A stretch of 40,419 bases of DNA from Spartobacteria bacterium (GTDB lineage: Bacteria > Verrucomicrobiota > Verrucomicrobiia > Chthoniobacterales > UBA10450): NCBI GenBank assembly GCA_003167365.1, contig PMTM01000010.1:1-40419 (forward strand), given 5' to 3'. Made by a program: the position numbers and the translations under genes. Each line of letters opens with the position of its first letter. Position 1 is the stretch's first letter. Below the pieces are notes generated by a model. It did not search any database. It saw only the letters and a program-made list of their open reading frames with translations, and was not told the DNA's origin. Shown here piece after piece: positions 1-8,014 of the stretch.

Positions 1-479
1 ATGCGCGCGCACGCCAGCATGGCGATCGCCGCCTCCGGAATGGTTGGCAGATAAATGATGACGCGATCGCCCTTGTCGATCTTGTTGCGCTTTAAGACAT
101 TGGCGAAGCGGCAAACCTCACGATGCAGTTGCTGATAGGTGAGCGTCCGCTTGTCGCCCGGCTCACCTTCCCAAAGAATGGCCGCTTTGTTCCGCCGGGG
201 TCCGGCCAGATGTCGGTCCAAACAATTTTCGGAGATATTAAGCTTGCCGCCGACGAACCATTTCGCGAACGGCGCCTTCCACTCGACGACTTTCTTCCAG
301 GGCGCGCGCCAGGTCAGCTCCCGCGCTTCACGCGCCCAAAATTTTTCCGGCTGCTTGATCGACTCGCGATACATACGCCGATATTGATCGAGACTCTTGA
401 TCCGCGCCTTCTTGGCGAATTCCTTCGACGGCTTGAAAACGCGCGTCTCGATCAAATGCGACTCAATGTTCGTATCCAT
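1..479 (-). CDS. acs: Acetyl-CoA synthetase, N-terminal part (cut by window edge)
   Basis: This is the first 159 codons of an AMP-forming acetate-CoA ligase, which makes acetyl-CoA from acetate, ATP and CoA through acetyl-AMP. The protein starts [13 protein letters not shown] and holds the acetyl-CoA-synthetase N-terminal domain ([18 protein letters not shown], then [18 protein letters not shown]). It continues into the start of the AMP-binding domain ([20 protein letters not shown]). The catalytic core and the C-terminal lid lie beyond base 1. The ATG at 479 is preceded by AGAAGG at a suitable distance. The gene is divergent from dodecin. The family call is firm; substrate choice (acetate or propionate) cannot be settled from this fragment. 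Confidence 0.9.
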   Translation of the reverse strand, partial: MDTNIESHLIETRVFKPSKEFAKKARIKSLDQYRRMYRESIKQPEKFWAREARELTWRAPWKKVVEWKAPFAKWFVGGKLNISENCLDRHLAGPRRNKAAILWEGEPGDKRTLTYQQLHREVCRFANVLKRNKIDKGDRVIIYLPTIPEAAIAMLACAR

Positions 480-513
480 GCGATAATCAACCTTCTAATA
501 TCGTGAGCATTTT

Positions 514-537
514 TGTAGGGCAAGCGCGCCGCTTGCC
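514..537. repeat. Short palindrome starting with TGTAG
   Basis: TGTAG (514-518) is followed by an 8-bp perfect inverted repeat, GGCAAGCG (519-526) and CGCTTGCC (530-537), with a 3-base loop. It lies between the divergent acs and dodecin genes. The TGTAG left end recalls the longer elements elsewhere in this window, but no CTACA right end is present, so it may be a degenerate or different member. Confidence 0.5.
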
Positions 538-566
538 ATTTCTTAAACTCGCCGAAGAGTGAGCTT

Positions 567-776
567 ATGAGCGATCACATTTATAAGAAAATCGAACTCG
601 TTGGCTCTTCACCTAACGGAATCGAGGAAGCGGTAAAGAATGCGCTGGTGCGCGCGGAAAAAACAATTCGCAACATGCGTTGGTTCGAAGTGACCGAAAC
701 GCGCGGCGAGATCGAGAACGGAAAGGTCAACCATTGGCAGGTAACCTTGAAAGTCGGCTTTACGCTCGATAAATAA
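567..776 (+). CDS. Dodecin family flavin-binding protein
   Basis: The 69-residue product has the length and layout of dodecin, a dodecameric protein that binds and buffers flavins (FMN, riboflavin or related) in the cytoplasm. Seen in the sequence: the N-terminal strand [11 protein letters not shown], the helix [21 protein letters not shown], and the strand [12 protein letters not shown]. The Trp in NMRWFEV matches the residue that stacks on the flavin ring in known dodecins. The stop codon directly abuts a 60-bp palindromic element, and the next gene converges from the other side. A flavin store is consistent with the flavinylation operon at 13.3-15.9 kb, but no physical link is implied. Confidence 0.92.
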   Translation: MSDHIYKKIELVGSSPNGIEEAVKNALVRAEKTIRNMRWFEVTETRGEIENGKVNHWQVTLKVGFTLDK

Positions 777-777
777 G

Positions 778-837
778 TGTAGAGGCGGCTGTCCCCAGCC
801 GCTGAATTCGGCGGTCGCCGCGGCGAGCGCCGCTACA
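778..837. repeat. 60-bp palindromic element with TGTAG/CTACA ends, copy 1
   Basis: The element begins TGTAG (778-782) and ends CTACA (833-837). Inside it are a hairpin GCGGCT/AGCCGC around 785-802 and a second GC-rich inverted part. It almost exactly fills the space between the stop codons of two convergent genes (dodecin TAA 774-776; minus-strand TAA 839-841). It may act as a bidirectional terminator. Its left half is nearly identical to the left half of the copy at 18836-18894. Confidence 0.8.
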
Positions 838-838
838 C

Positions 839-1120
839 TTACTTCTCGTCCTGCGCTGCCTGGTAAACTTTGCTTGCGCCGTAAATCAGAATCGCGGGCT
901 TGAGCGTAACGAAGAGCAGGCGAAAGATCGTTCCCAGAATTCGACCGATCGGCAGCCAGTTCAAAAGATAACCGGCCACGAAAGCGTAGAGCATCGACTG
1001 CCCCGGATTCTCGCGGACGTAATCTTCGGTTTGATGCAGGACCTCGTCGACTTGCTCCTTCGTGTAACGAAAGCCGCGCAGCGCGAGGTCCTCAGGTTTT
1101 TCAGCAGATCGTTTGGCCAT
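839..1120 (-). CDS. Small membrane-anchored protein, DUF883/ElaB-like
   Basis: The 93-residue protein has a charged, helical N-terminal half (YTKEQVDEVLHQTEDYVRENPGQ). A hydrophobic segment with a glycine pattern follows (MLYAFVAGYLLNWLPIGRIL), then a second hydrophobic stretch (IFRLLFVTLKPAILIYGASK). The layout, with ENPGQS just before the membrane segment, resembles the C-terminal anchor of ElaB/YqjD/DUF883 proteins, which tether ribosomes or other partners to the inner membrane. Sequence identity is not strong enough for a firm name. ATG at 1120; the stop lies at the edge of the 60-bp element. It is on the same strand as the methyltransferase that precedes it in transcription order. Confidence 0.7.
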   Translation of the reverse strand: MAKRSAEKPEDLALRGFRYTKEQVDEVLHQTEDYVRENPGQSMLYAFVAGYLLNWLPIGRILGTIFRLLFVTLKPAILIYGASKVYQAAQDEK

Positions 1121-1168
1121 GCTACTTAAGGTTCGGATGACAATGGTTATCCGCGCGTCTTGATTTGG

Positions 1169-2086
1169 TCAACGCAAAGTCAACCAAACCGTGCTCGCGG
1201 CGGCGCCCGGCGGGAAATCGGGCGGAGGCGGCTCGCGATGAAAAATTCCTGCGCGTCGCGTCACCTTTAGGCAATACCGGGCCAGCACTTCAAGAGCGTG
1301 CTCGCGCAAAGTTGAACAGTTCGTCGAGAGCAAGATGCGAGCGTTACGTTCGGCCACTTCGAGCGCGGCAACTAAAAGTTTCTCAAAATCCTCCTCGACG
1401 TGAAAAATGTTGCCGCGATGGGAGCGCGAAAACGTCGGCGGATCGAGAATGATCGCGTCGAACTTTTCGCCTTTGCGCGCGAGCCGCGGCAGGACGCTCA
1501 ACACATCGTCGGCGATAAAGCTGTGTTCCGCGGTCGGCAGGCCGTTGAGCCCGAAATTTTCTCTCCCGCGCGCCAGCGATGTTTTTGAGAGGTCGACATT
1601 TACCGTTTTTGCTCCAGCCGAGCCGGCCGCGACCGAAAACGAGCAGGTATAAGCGAAACAATTGAGCAACCTCTTCGGCGTAATTTTTCGGACGTAGCGA
1701 CGGTTCTCGCGTTGATCGACAAATAATCCCACTGAGTAACCGGCGCCGAAATCGATGCCATAGCGCAGGAGCCATTCCATTGCGGTCGTCTGCAAGTTCT
1801 CTTTCGCATCGCCGGACATGAGACGCGGCGCTTCGCGTTCCGCGTTTTGTTTCGGAAGATCGCGCGCAAAAATTCGTCCAAAAGTGAAACCCGTGGCCGC
1901 GCTCCACGAATTGAGTTCGAGGATAAGCTGGTCTCTCGCTGGAGCGGTCTTGTGGGAAATGAGAATGTCGCGCTCGAAGCGTTCGACCCAACCATCCTCG
2001 ATCGTGCAAAGCCGGTGCGCATCGGTTCCTTCCGCTTCGAAATCGCGCAGCAGGTTCAGATCGATCCATTTGGATTTTTTTTTCAT
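1169..2086 (-). CDS. RlmI-like SAM-dependent RNA methyltransferase
   Basis: This is a class I SAM methyltransferase of the RlmI/RlmK-like group, which methylates cytosine C5 or guanine in 23S rRNA. The SAM-binding motif I is LNCFAYTCSFSVAA, followed by the acidic loop VNVDLSK. Motif IV is LDPPTFSRS, and a conserved NCS is near LLSTNCSTL. At about 305 residues it is shorter than E. coli RlmI (about 396) and shows no clear PUA domain, so it may recognise RNA differently. The ATG at 2086 (MKKKSKWIDLN) is preferred over an upstream in-frame TTG at 2095. The exact target base is not predictable here. Confidence 0.85.
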   Translation of the reverse strand: MKKKSKWIDLNLLRDFEAEGTDAHRLCTIEDGWVERFERDILISHKTAPARDQLILELNSWSAATGFTFGRIFARDLPKQNAEREAPRLMSGDAKENLQTTAMEWLLRYGIDFGAGYSVGLFVDQRENRRYVRKITPKRLLNCFAYTCSFSVAAGSAGAKTVNVDLSKTSLARGRENFGLNGLPTAEHSFIADDVLSVLPRLARKGEKFDAIILDPPTFSRSHRGNIFHVEEDFEKLLVAALEVAERNARILLSTNCSTLREHALEVLARYCLKVTRRAGIFHREPPPPDFPPGAAASTVWLTLR

Positions 2087-2189
2087 CCGCGGCAAATTGT
2101 TATCGGCAAGTTTCTGATGTAGTGCAATGAAACTGTTATGGTTGCGTTCGACCCGCTACAGTATTGCGCGTTCAACCGCTTCTGGATCG

Positions 2190-3068
2190 ATGGAAAAAAT
2201 CACTGTCCAAGTTCCGGCCAGCACTTCGAATCTCGGCCCCGGCTTCGATTGCCTGGGCGTGGCGCTGCGTCTTTACAACTTCGTCACCATTGTTCGCGGC
2301 GATAAAGGCAGTTCGTTGCGCATAGTCAGTGAAGCAGCGCGGCTCTTTTTCAAAGAATCGCGCACACATTCGTTTCCGTTCTCATGCGAAATTCAAGGTG
2401 ACGTCCCGCCATCGCTTGGACTCGGCGGCAGCGCGACCGTTCGCCTTGGAGTTCTGCACGGACTGAATCGCCTTGCCGGAAATCCGTTCGATCGATTGTC
2501 GATCTTCCAATTAGGCGCGCGTCTCGAAGGACATCCTGACAATGCGGCGCCGGCGAGTTTCGGCGGTTTCACTGTCGTTCGTGGCGAAAACGTCCAGCGC
2601 TTCAAAGTTAACCCGCGATTATGTTTCATTCTTTTGATTCCGGATTTCGAAATCGAAACATCGAGCGCGCGAAAAGTGTTGCCGTCAAAAATCGAACGTG
2701 TAGGTGCTGTGGAAAACTGCGCGAACGCATGCGCCATCACCGCCGCATTTGCCTCGCGTGAATACGAAAAACTGCGCGGCGCGTTCGCCGATCGTCTTCA
2801 TCAGCCGTTTCGGCAAAAATTAATTCCGTTTCTGCCCCGGGTCATCGCCGCCGCCGAAAAAGCCGGAGCGCTTGGCGCTTTCCTAAGCGGCAGTGGATCG
2901 ACCATCGCCGCAATCACGCTTCAGTCGCCAAAAAAAGTGGCGTCAGCCATGTTGCGCGCGGCAAGATCGATAGGCGCACGCATCATTATTACAACTGCCG
3001 ACAATCACGGCGTCTCTCTCAACTCTCAACCCTCAACTCTCAACCGCTCCAATGTCTCATTGGGCTGA
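2190..3068 (+). CDS. thrB: Homoserine kinase
   Basis: This GHMP-family kinase phosphorylates homoserine to O-phosphohomoserine in threonine biosynthesis. The start MEKITVQVPASTSNLGPGFD is the typical ThrB N terminus, so the ATG at 2190 is chosen over the ATG at 2127, which would add 21 unrelated residues. The GHMP ATP-binding motif is PSLGLGGSATVRLG (residues 74-87). The conserved HPDNAAPASFGG and the C-terminal GAFLSGSGST are present. The last residues (SLNSQPSTLNR) are encoded by a heptanucleotide tandem repeat, so the C-terminal tail is probably not under strong constraint. The 3' end overlaps the lpxK start by 17 bases, suggesting translational coupling. Confidence 0.95.
   Translation: MEKITVQVPASTSNLGPGFDCLGVALRLYNFVTIVRGDKGSSLRIVSEAARLFFKESRTHSFPFSCEIQGDVPPSLGLGGSATVRLGVLHGLNRLAGNPFDRLSIFQLGARLEGHPDNAAPASFGGFTVVRGENVQRFKVNPRLCFILLIPDFEIETSSARKVLPSKIERVGAVENCANACAITAAFASREYEKLRGAFADRLHQPFRQKLIPFLPRVIAAAEKAGALGAFLSGSGSTIAAITLQSPKKVASAMLRAARSIGARIIITTADNHGVSLNSQPSTLNRSNVSLG
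3017..3044. repeat. Heptanucleotide tandem repeat inside the thrB 3' end
   Basis: Four consecutive 7-base units TCTCAAC, TCTCAAC, CCTCAAC, TCTCAAC occupy 3017-3044. They are translated as part of the last residues of homoserine kinase, just before the lpxK start at 3052. Read on the other strand the unit is GTTGAGA or GTTGAGG, sharing the core GTTGAG with a second heptad array at 4340-4367 beyond lpxK. Confidence 0.85.
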
Positions 3069-4239
3069 AAATCTCGAGCAGTTCGCCATCGACGTCATCC
3101 TCGGACGCCGCCGCGGATTTCGCGCCACGATTCTGCGCGGCATCCTTTACGCGCTCTCGTTCGTTTACGAGCGAGTCGTGCAGCTCCGCCTTTATCTTTA
3201 TCGGAAACGGGTTTTCCGGGAGCGCACCCTCGGTTGTCTCGTTATCAGCATCGGTAACTTGACCGTCGGCGGAACCGGCAAGACACCGATCGTTGAAAAA
3301 TTCGCGCGGGCTTTGCAAGCGGGCGGACGGCGCGTCGCGATTCTCAGCCGTGGTTACAAAAGCGTGCCGCGCCGAAAACGAACCTGGCTGGACCGCGTTC
3401 GACAAAAAGAGATCGATCCTCCGCGCGTCGTTTCCGATGGAAAATCGCTCCTGCTCGATTCGCTAACCGCGGGCGACGAGCCGTACATGCTCGCGCACAA
3501 TTTGAAGGACGTGATCGTGCTGGTGGACAAGGATCGGGTGAAGAGCGGTTTATTCGCCATCGATACCTGGAAAGCCGACACGCTTCTGCTCGATGACGGT
3601 TTGCAATATCTCCACCTCAAACATCGGCTCGACATCGTGTTGGTCGATCGACAAGCGCCGTTCGGAAATGAATTCCTTCTCCCGCGCGGCACCTTGCGCG
3701 AGCCGCCGCACAATCTCCGACGCGCCAGTTATGTTTTCATTACCAAATGCACCGGCGAATCGAACGACGCGCTGATCGAACGCATCCGCCGCTACAATCG
3801 CACCGCTGAGATCATCGAATGCGCGCACAAACCGCTTTATCTCCAGGACATTTTTACCGGCGACCAATTACCGCTGGAACGTTTACGCGACACTTACATC
3901 GGCTCGATTTGCGGCATCGCTGCGCCTGACAGTTTCGAAGATGGTTTGCGCAAACTCGGCGCACGCATTGAATTGGCCAAACGCTACATCGATCACCATC
4001 GTTACACCGAAACGGAGTTAATGAGCTTCATTAACCGCTGCGTCCGGCGTGATCTGCAAATGATCGTGACCACCGAAAAAGACGCTGTGCGCATGCCGCG
4101 CCTGGCCAAAACCGATGTGCCGATTTATTTTCTACGGGTCGAGATCGAAATCCTAAGTGGCCACGAAAGTTGGGAACATTGCGTCGCCCGCATCTGCCAA
4201 CCGCAGCCCATGCTTTCTCCGGAAAGATTTTTTGCTTAG
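3052..4239 (+). CDS. lpxK: Tetraacyldisaccharide 4'-kinase
   Basis: LpxK adds the 4'-phosphate to the lipid A disaccharide precursor at the inner membrane face, the sixth step of lipid A synthesis. Seen: an N-terminal hydrophobic helix around residues 28-45 ([16 protein letters not shown]), a P-loop [14 protein letters not shown] (66-79), and the downstream LSRGYKS, LLDDGLQ and VTTEKDAVR segments typical of the family. At 395 residues it is a little longer than E. coli LpxK (328). The ATG lies inside the thrB reading frame. With the LPS genes at 23-28.6 kb it shows that this organism makes lipid A. Confidence 0.94.
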   Translation: MSHWAENLEQFAIDVILGRRRGFRATILRGILYALSFVYERVVQLRLYLYRKRVFRERTLGCLVISIGNLTVGGTGKTPIVEKFARALQAGGRRVAILSRGYKSVPRRKRTWLDRVRQKEIDPPRVVSDGKSLLLDSLTAGDEPYMLAHNLKDVIVLVDKDRVKSGLFAIDTWKADTLLLDDGLQYLHLKHRLDIVLVDRQAPFGNEFLLPRGTLREPPHNLRRASYVFITKCTGESNDALIERIRRYNRTAEIIECAHKPLYLQDIFTGDQLPLERLRDTYIGSICGIAAPDSFEDGLRKLGARIELAKRYIDHHRYTETELMSFINRCVRRDLQMIVTTEKDAVRMPRLAKTDVPIYFLRVEIEILSGHESWEHCVARICQPQPMLSPERFFA

Positions 4240-4240
4240 T

Positions 4241-4314
4241 CCGCAGATTACGCAGATTCACGCAGATTTTCTCCGAAGAGATTTCTGTTTCCCTTGATCT
4301 GCGAAAATCTGCGT
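4241..4314. repeat. GCAGATT direct and inverted repeat
   Basis: The intergenic DNA after lpxK carries three direct copies of CGCAGATT (from about 4242, 4251 and 4261). An inverted counterpart at 4296-4314 pairs with 4250-4268 (16 of 19 positions). A hairpin of about 65 nt can form. There is no clear T-tract, so a terminator role is unproven. Similar CGCAGATT-rich intergenic DNA is, from memory, common in some environmental bacterial genomes. Confidence 0.7.
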
Positions 4315-4339
4315 ACAATCCTCTGAATTCGAGATTGGA

Positions 4340-4367
4340 CGTTCGGCGTTGAGCGTTCGACGTTTGC
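4340..4367. repeat. Heptanucleotide repeat upstream of the LigD-type polymerase
   Basis: Four degenerate 7-base units CGTTCGG, CGTTGAG, CGTTCGA, CGTTTGC fill 4340-4367, ending 4 bases before the start codon at 4372. All share CGTT at the same phase. The second unit contains GTTGAG, the core seen in reverse complement within thrB at 3017-3044. The array replaces any recognisable ribosome binding site. Confidence 0.7.
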
Positions 4368-4371
4368 CGCG

Positions 4372-5289
4372 ATGCCCGACAAAGCCGAACTAATCGTCCA
4401 AGGCAAAAAGCTTCCGGTCTCGAACCTGAACAAGGTTCTTTATCCGAAAGCCGGATTCACCAAGGGCCAGTTGATCGACTATTACATCCGCATCGCGCCG
4501 GTGCTTTTGCCGCATTTGAAAGATCGGCCGCTCACGATGAAGCGTTATCCGAACGGCGTGGAAGCCCCATTCTTCTACGAAAAAAATTGTCCAGCGCATC
4601 GGCCGAAATGGGTGAAAACGGCCCAGGTCTGGAGCGAAGGTAACAACCGCATGATGGATTATTGCCTCGCGCAGGATCTGCCGACCCTGGTCTGGGCCGC
4701 GAACCTGGCCGATCTCGAATTGCACACCTCGCTCGCGCGCAAACGCGACGTGGCGCGCCCGACCATGATGGTCTTCGATCTCGATCCCGGCGCGCCGGCC
4801 GACATCGTCCAATGCTGCCAGGTCGGACTCTGGCTGCGCGAATTGTTGACAAAAATGAAATTGAAAAGCTTCGCGAAAACGAGCGGCTCAAAAGGCCTGC
4901 AAATTTACGTGCCGCTCAACACGTCGGTCACATTCGATCAAACCAAAGATCTGTCGCGCGCTCTCGCTCAACATCTCGAACGCGAGCACGGCAATCTGGT
5001 CACATCGAACATGTCGAAGTCGGTGCGCAAAGGAAAAGTCTTCGTCGATTGGAGCCAGAACGACGAACACAAAACCACCATCTGCGTCTATTCCCTCCGC
5101 GCCAAAGCAGAGCCCACCGTTTCCACACCGGTGACCTGGGACGAAGTCGCCAATTGCCTAAAAAAGAAAAAAGCCGACCTCCTGAAATTCCGTTCTGACA
5201 AAACGCTAACCCGCGTCGAAAAAATGGGCGACCTCTTTGCATCTGTCGAAAAACTAAAACAAAAGCTGCCCAAAAAATGGAAACTGTAA
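4372..5289 (+). CDS. ligD: Stand-alone LigD-type primase/polymerase domain
   Basis: The 305-residue protein is a complete polymerase domain of the LigD family (archaeo-eukaryotic primase fold), which fills or extends ends, often with ribonucleotides, in bacterial non-homologous end joining. The metal-binding motif is FDLDPG (Asp136 and Asp138), followed by KTSGSKGLQIYVPL (169-182) and a third acidic residue in FVDWSQN (Asp226). The N-terminal LNKVLYPKAGFTKGQLIDYY is diagnostic. There is no ligase or 3'-phosphoesterase domain, and no Ku gene in the window, so partners must be encoded elsewhere. The start is an ATG directly after a heptad repeat. The symbol refers to the domain; a full LigD is not present. 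Confidence 0.9.
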   Translation: MPDKAELIVQGKKLPVSNLNKVLYPKAGFTKGQLIDYYIRIAPVLLPHLKDRPLTMKRYPNGVEAPFFYEKNCPAHRPKWVKTAQVWSEGNNRMMDYCLAQDLPTLVWAANLADLELHTSLARKRDVARPTMMVFDLDPGAPADIVQCCQVGLWLRELLTKMKLKSFAKTSGSKGLQIYVPLNTSVTFDQTKDLSRALAQHLEREHGNLVTSNMSKSVRKGKVFVDWSQNDEHKTTICVYSLRAKAEPTVSTPVTWDEVANCLKKKKADLLKFRSDKTLTRVEKMGDLFASVEKLKQKLPKKWKL

Positions 5290-5422
5290 TCGCAGCGTTA
5301 GAGTTTTTGTCGCCCTCATAGTCTTTTATGGCAGATTACTGCGTGACCCTCCGGATTAAATGGAATTATTCCGTCTTTAATCGCCGAATAATTCGGCCTA
5401 TTTCTTGTTAGACCAAAGCGAT

Positions 5423-6022
5423 GTGAAAGCGCTATTTCTGACGTTCGTAATATTGTTCGGCTGCCTGACGATCGGGCAAACAGCTACAAGCACATCAATA
5501 ACACCAAGGGAAAAGAGTAACCTGATTACCGGAATAGATAATTTGTGCAAGTGCACAGGTCTCCAGCGTAAGAGCGGTCTTAGGTTGGCTGAACATTATC
5601 GACTGAGCGATGATGAAGGCTATAACGTTACTCTGCTGATGGCTGCAGACGGAGTCGTTGGTGAGTACGTATTTCATTTTGGCATGGACGGCAGGTACCC
5701 TGTTGGTTTCTATCAGAAAAATTACACTCCAGACGTAGCCAAGGGGACTGGCGCCGATACGTTAAAGAATGAGTCGGACCGCAAGTTTTGTCTGGGAGTG
5801 GTCAAACGCTTAGACAGCTGCAAACCGCGGTGGGACCATTACGGTAGAGCTATGATTCAGAAGGATGGTAGACGTGGCTTTCGCATCTCCTTTTATTCCA
5901 TTCCAGAGAGGGAGATAAAAGAGGCCTTCAAGAGCTTCAAATTTTTATCCGTGATGGATCCTTATATCAATTTTTCAGTAACCCGAAAGGGAACCGTTTA
6001 CGGCATCAAGGAAGGTGGATGA
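5423..6022 (+). CDS. Orphan exported protein, AT-richer than its neighbours
   Basis: I do not recognise this protein. A GTG at 5423 gives VKALFLTFVILFGCLTIGQTA, a plausible signal peptide of about 20 residues with possible cleavage after QTA; LFGC could also be read as a weak lipobox. The upstream TTG at 5405 would add six residues ahead of the signal. The mature part has several cysteines (LCKCTG, KFCLG, DSCKP), which could form disulfides in the periplasm, and a C-terminal strand-rich section. Three sampled 60-base lines give about 47% GC against 60-70% in the ligD gene just before it, which suggests a different history. No operon partner is evident. Confidence 0.6.
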   Translation: MKALFLTFVILFGCLTIGQTATSTSITPREKSNLITGIDNLCKCTGLQRKSGLRLAEHYRLSDDEGYNVTLLMAADGVVGEYVFHFGMDGRYPVGFYQKNYTPDVAKGTGADTLKNESDRKFCLGVVKRLDSCKPRWDHYGRAMIQKDGRRGFRISFYSIPEREIKEAFKSFKFLSVMDPYINFSVTRKGTVYGIKEGG

Positions 6023-6101
6023 GGTCTAACCATGCGATGCAGTCGGCGGCGTTGGTATTAATTTCTCGTTCGTCTACGGGACGCAGCTAGGAATTAGTCG
6101 T

Positions 6102-6602
6102 ATGCGCAAAGTGAATCTGAAAGAAGTAGAAGAGAAGGAACGGAAATCGCCGAAAGGGAAGTTCCATAAGTTCGTAAAGAACATTTCGATCGCGCTGGGG
6201 CGCGAACCAGAGTCGCTCGATTTGGCCAAGCGACAGCCGTTCGATCTCGCGCTGGTGCGGATTCCGAAAGGGAAATCGTTTTGCCCGTATCATTCGCACT
6301 CGGCTGAATCGGAACTTTATCTCGTGGTCTCAGGTCGCGGCAGTATTCGGGACCAGGATGGATCGACCATGGTGAACGCGGGCGATGCGTTTTTCTTTGG
6401 CCCGGGCGAGGCGCACCAACTCAGCAACGACGGCGAGGAAGAGTTTGTTTATTACGTCATCGCGGACAATCCGCGGAGTGGCGGGCCAGGCGGCGATTCC
6501 TGTTATTATCCCGATAGCGGCAAATGGGCGGTCGTGCGCGAAGGACTCAAAGACGTGATCGTAAAAGGAGTAGAGACCGATTATTTCGACGGCGAAGAAT
6601 AA
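6102..6602 (+). CDS. Cupin-domain protein
   Basis: This is a single-domain cupin of 166 residues. Cupin motif 1 is visible as [17 protein letters not shown], which supplies two His and a Glu for metal binding. Motif 2 is [14 protein letters not shown], which supplies the last His. The N-terminal 35 residues are basic and charged ([15 protein letters not shown]). The C-terminal tail carries [12 protein letters not shown], seen in some sugar- or mannose-isomerase-like cupins. The ligand and the reaction cannot be inferred. It stands alone, followed by an inverted repeat. Confidence 0.85.
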   Translation: MRKVNLKEVEEKERKSPKGKFHKFVKNISIALGREPESLDLAKRQPFDLALVRIPKGKSFCPYHSHSAESELYLVVSGRGSIRDQDGSTMVNAGDAFFFGPGEAHQLSNDGEEEFVYYVIADNPRSGGPGGDSCYYPDSGKWAVVREGLKDVIVKGVETDYFDGEE

Positions 6603-6621
6603 GACTCTGATAAACAGAACG

Positions 6622-6690
6622 AATCTGGAAACCAGGAAGCCAGGATTTCCAAGACCGATAGCAACTTCATGGTTTCCTGGCTTCCAGATT
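6622..6690. repeat. Imperfect inverted repeat between cupin and pcm
   Basis: Two 21-base arms, 6622-6642 and 6670-6690, are reverse complements except for two positions. The core is CTGGAA, CCAGGAA and GCCA. The loop is 27 bases. The element lies 20 bases after the cupin stop and about 65 bases before the pcm start, and could be a transcription terminator or a mobile palindrome. No T-tract follows. Confidence 0.75.
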
Positions 6691-6756
6691 CAATTCCCTC
6701 GAGAACGCGCTCATGGGGCCAGTTGTCGATCTGGCCGAGAAGCGGCAGCGTATGCC

Positions 6757-7350
6757 ATGCCGCGCGGAATTCACGAGCAACGCGTTCTTGCCGCCATGGC
6801 GAAGGTGCCGCGGGAGGAATTCGTGCCGGAACATTTGCGGGCTGCGAGTTATGCCGATCAACCGTTGCCGATTGGTTACGATCAAACCATCTCGCAACCG
6901 TTCATCGTCGGTTTCATGACCGAGCAATTGCGCCCACAGCCGCAAGATCACGTCTTGGAAATCGGCACTGGATCAGGTTATCAGGCGGCAATTTTAGCGG
7001 AGCTGGTCGCGGACGTTTACTCGATTGAAATCATCGAGCCGCTCGCGAAATCGGCGGAGACGATATTGCAACGGCTCGGTTACAAGAATGTGCACGTGAA
7101 AATCGGCGATGGTTACCAAGGCTGGCCGGAACACGCGCCGTTCGACGCCGTGATCGTGACGTGTGCGCCCGATCACGTGCCGCAAGCGCTGGTCGATCAA
7201 TTGAAGGAAGGCGGGCGAATGATTATTCCGGTCGGCGGTCCCGGCGATCAGAAACTTTATCTTCTGGAAAAAGAAAAGGGCGAGATGCGTCAACGCGCCG
7301 TTTCACCGGTGCGCTTCGTGCCGATGACCGGCGAAGCGCGGAAAGATTAG
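6757..7350 (+). CDS. pcm: Protein-L-isoaspartate O-methyltransferase
   Basis: Pcm methylates isoaspartyl residues in aged proteins so that they can revert to aspartate. The family signatures are clear: [38 protein letters not shown], the SAM motif [13 protein letters not shown], and the late [10 protein letters not shown]. The visible start is [14 protein letters not shown]. Most Pcm proteins have about 10-20 residues before the RGI motif, including an RMV segment. A similar stretch (LAEKRQRM) sits just upstream in another frame from an ATG at 6713, so the N terminus may be naturally short or interrupted by a small indel near 6755. The 3' end overlaps the convergent gene by 4 bases. Confidence 0.92.
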   Translation: MPRGIHEQRVLAAMAKVPREEFVPEHLRAASYADQPLPIGYDQTISQPFIVGFMTEQLRPQPQDHVLEIGTGSGYQAAILAELVADVYSIEIIEPLAKSAETILQRLGYKNVHVKIGDGYQGWPEHAPFDAVIVTCAPDHVPQALVDQLKEGGRMIIPVGGPGDQKLYLLEKEKGEMRQRAVSPVRFVPMTGEARKD

Positions 7351-7880
7351 CTTTTGATTTCGGCGAGCTTTTTCAGATCGACGCGTTTGATCCAATCCTG
7401 CAATTCCTTTGGATCTGCGCCCTGCAATTCAATCTGAACGAAATACCGTTTCGCGACCATGACCCAAAGCGTGCTGTGTTTGCCTTCGATCTCGTAGGCT
7501 TCGAAGCCGGGGTTGCCGTCGATCGTCACCGGCTTGCTGTAGCCTTCGATCGTATCGCTCTTGAAACTCCACGCCGCCGTCGTCGCCGCCACGTAATCGG
7601 GATTGGCCGCTGAATCGAGAATACTGATCGCGGCCGACGGCACCTTGTCGCCTTCGCCCTTCTGATAATCTCGATGAACGTTGGTGAGTTTGAAACCGCC
7701 CACGTCCATGGTCGAACCCTCGGGCTTGTCCGCCTTCCAACCCGCGGGCGGCTCGGGCATGAGCGGGAGCAGTTTGTTATAATCGACCACGTCCGGCACC
7801 AGCATGGGTTCACCCTGCGCGCGCAAATCCGCACCGGCGAAACCAATCACCAATCCGAACGCAAGAACGGCGAAGCGCAT
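7347..7880 (-). CDS. Exported protein of unknown function
   Basis: The 177-residue product starts with a signal peptide ([23 protein letters not shown], likely cleaved after RAQ or nearby). An in-frame start at 8018 would add 46 residues before the signal and is therefore rejected. The mature part has a proline-rich linker ([18 protein letters not shown]), then alternating strands and a central [15 protein letters not shown]. It ends in a polar helix ([22 protein letters not shown]). I do not recognise a family with certainty; the pattern is that of a small periplasmic alpha/beta fold. The 134 bases between this start and the next gene hold no other gene that I can support. Confidence 0.75.
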   Translation of the reverse strand: MRFAVLAFGLVIGFAGADLRAQGEPMLVPDVVDYNKLLPLMPEPPAGWKADKPEGSTMDVGGFKLTNVHRDYQKGEGDKVPSAAISILDSAANPDYVAATTAAWSFKSDTIEGYSKPVTIDGNPGFEAYEIEGKHSTLWVMVAKRYFVQIELQGADPKELQDWIKRVDLKKLAEIKS

Positions 7881-8014
7881 GATCAAATCATATCGCAATC
7901 CGGGAAGTGAGGCGATGGTTTTCATACGAGCGCAGAGGTCTGGCAACCAACGTACTCGATTGACTTTATTGGCCCAGTTTGTCAAGAGGCGAATCATGCA
8001 TCGAACGTCGGAAA

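Noticed and set aside
3017-3044. CRISPR array or microsatellite slippage locus
   Set aside because: The units are 7 bases and contiguous with no spacers, so it is a simple tandem repeat rather than CRISPR.
7881-8014. TTGACA-like promoter on the minus strand near 7960-7985
   Set aside because: A TTGACA is present, but no acceptable -10 box lies at 16-18 bases, so a promoter call is not supported.
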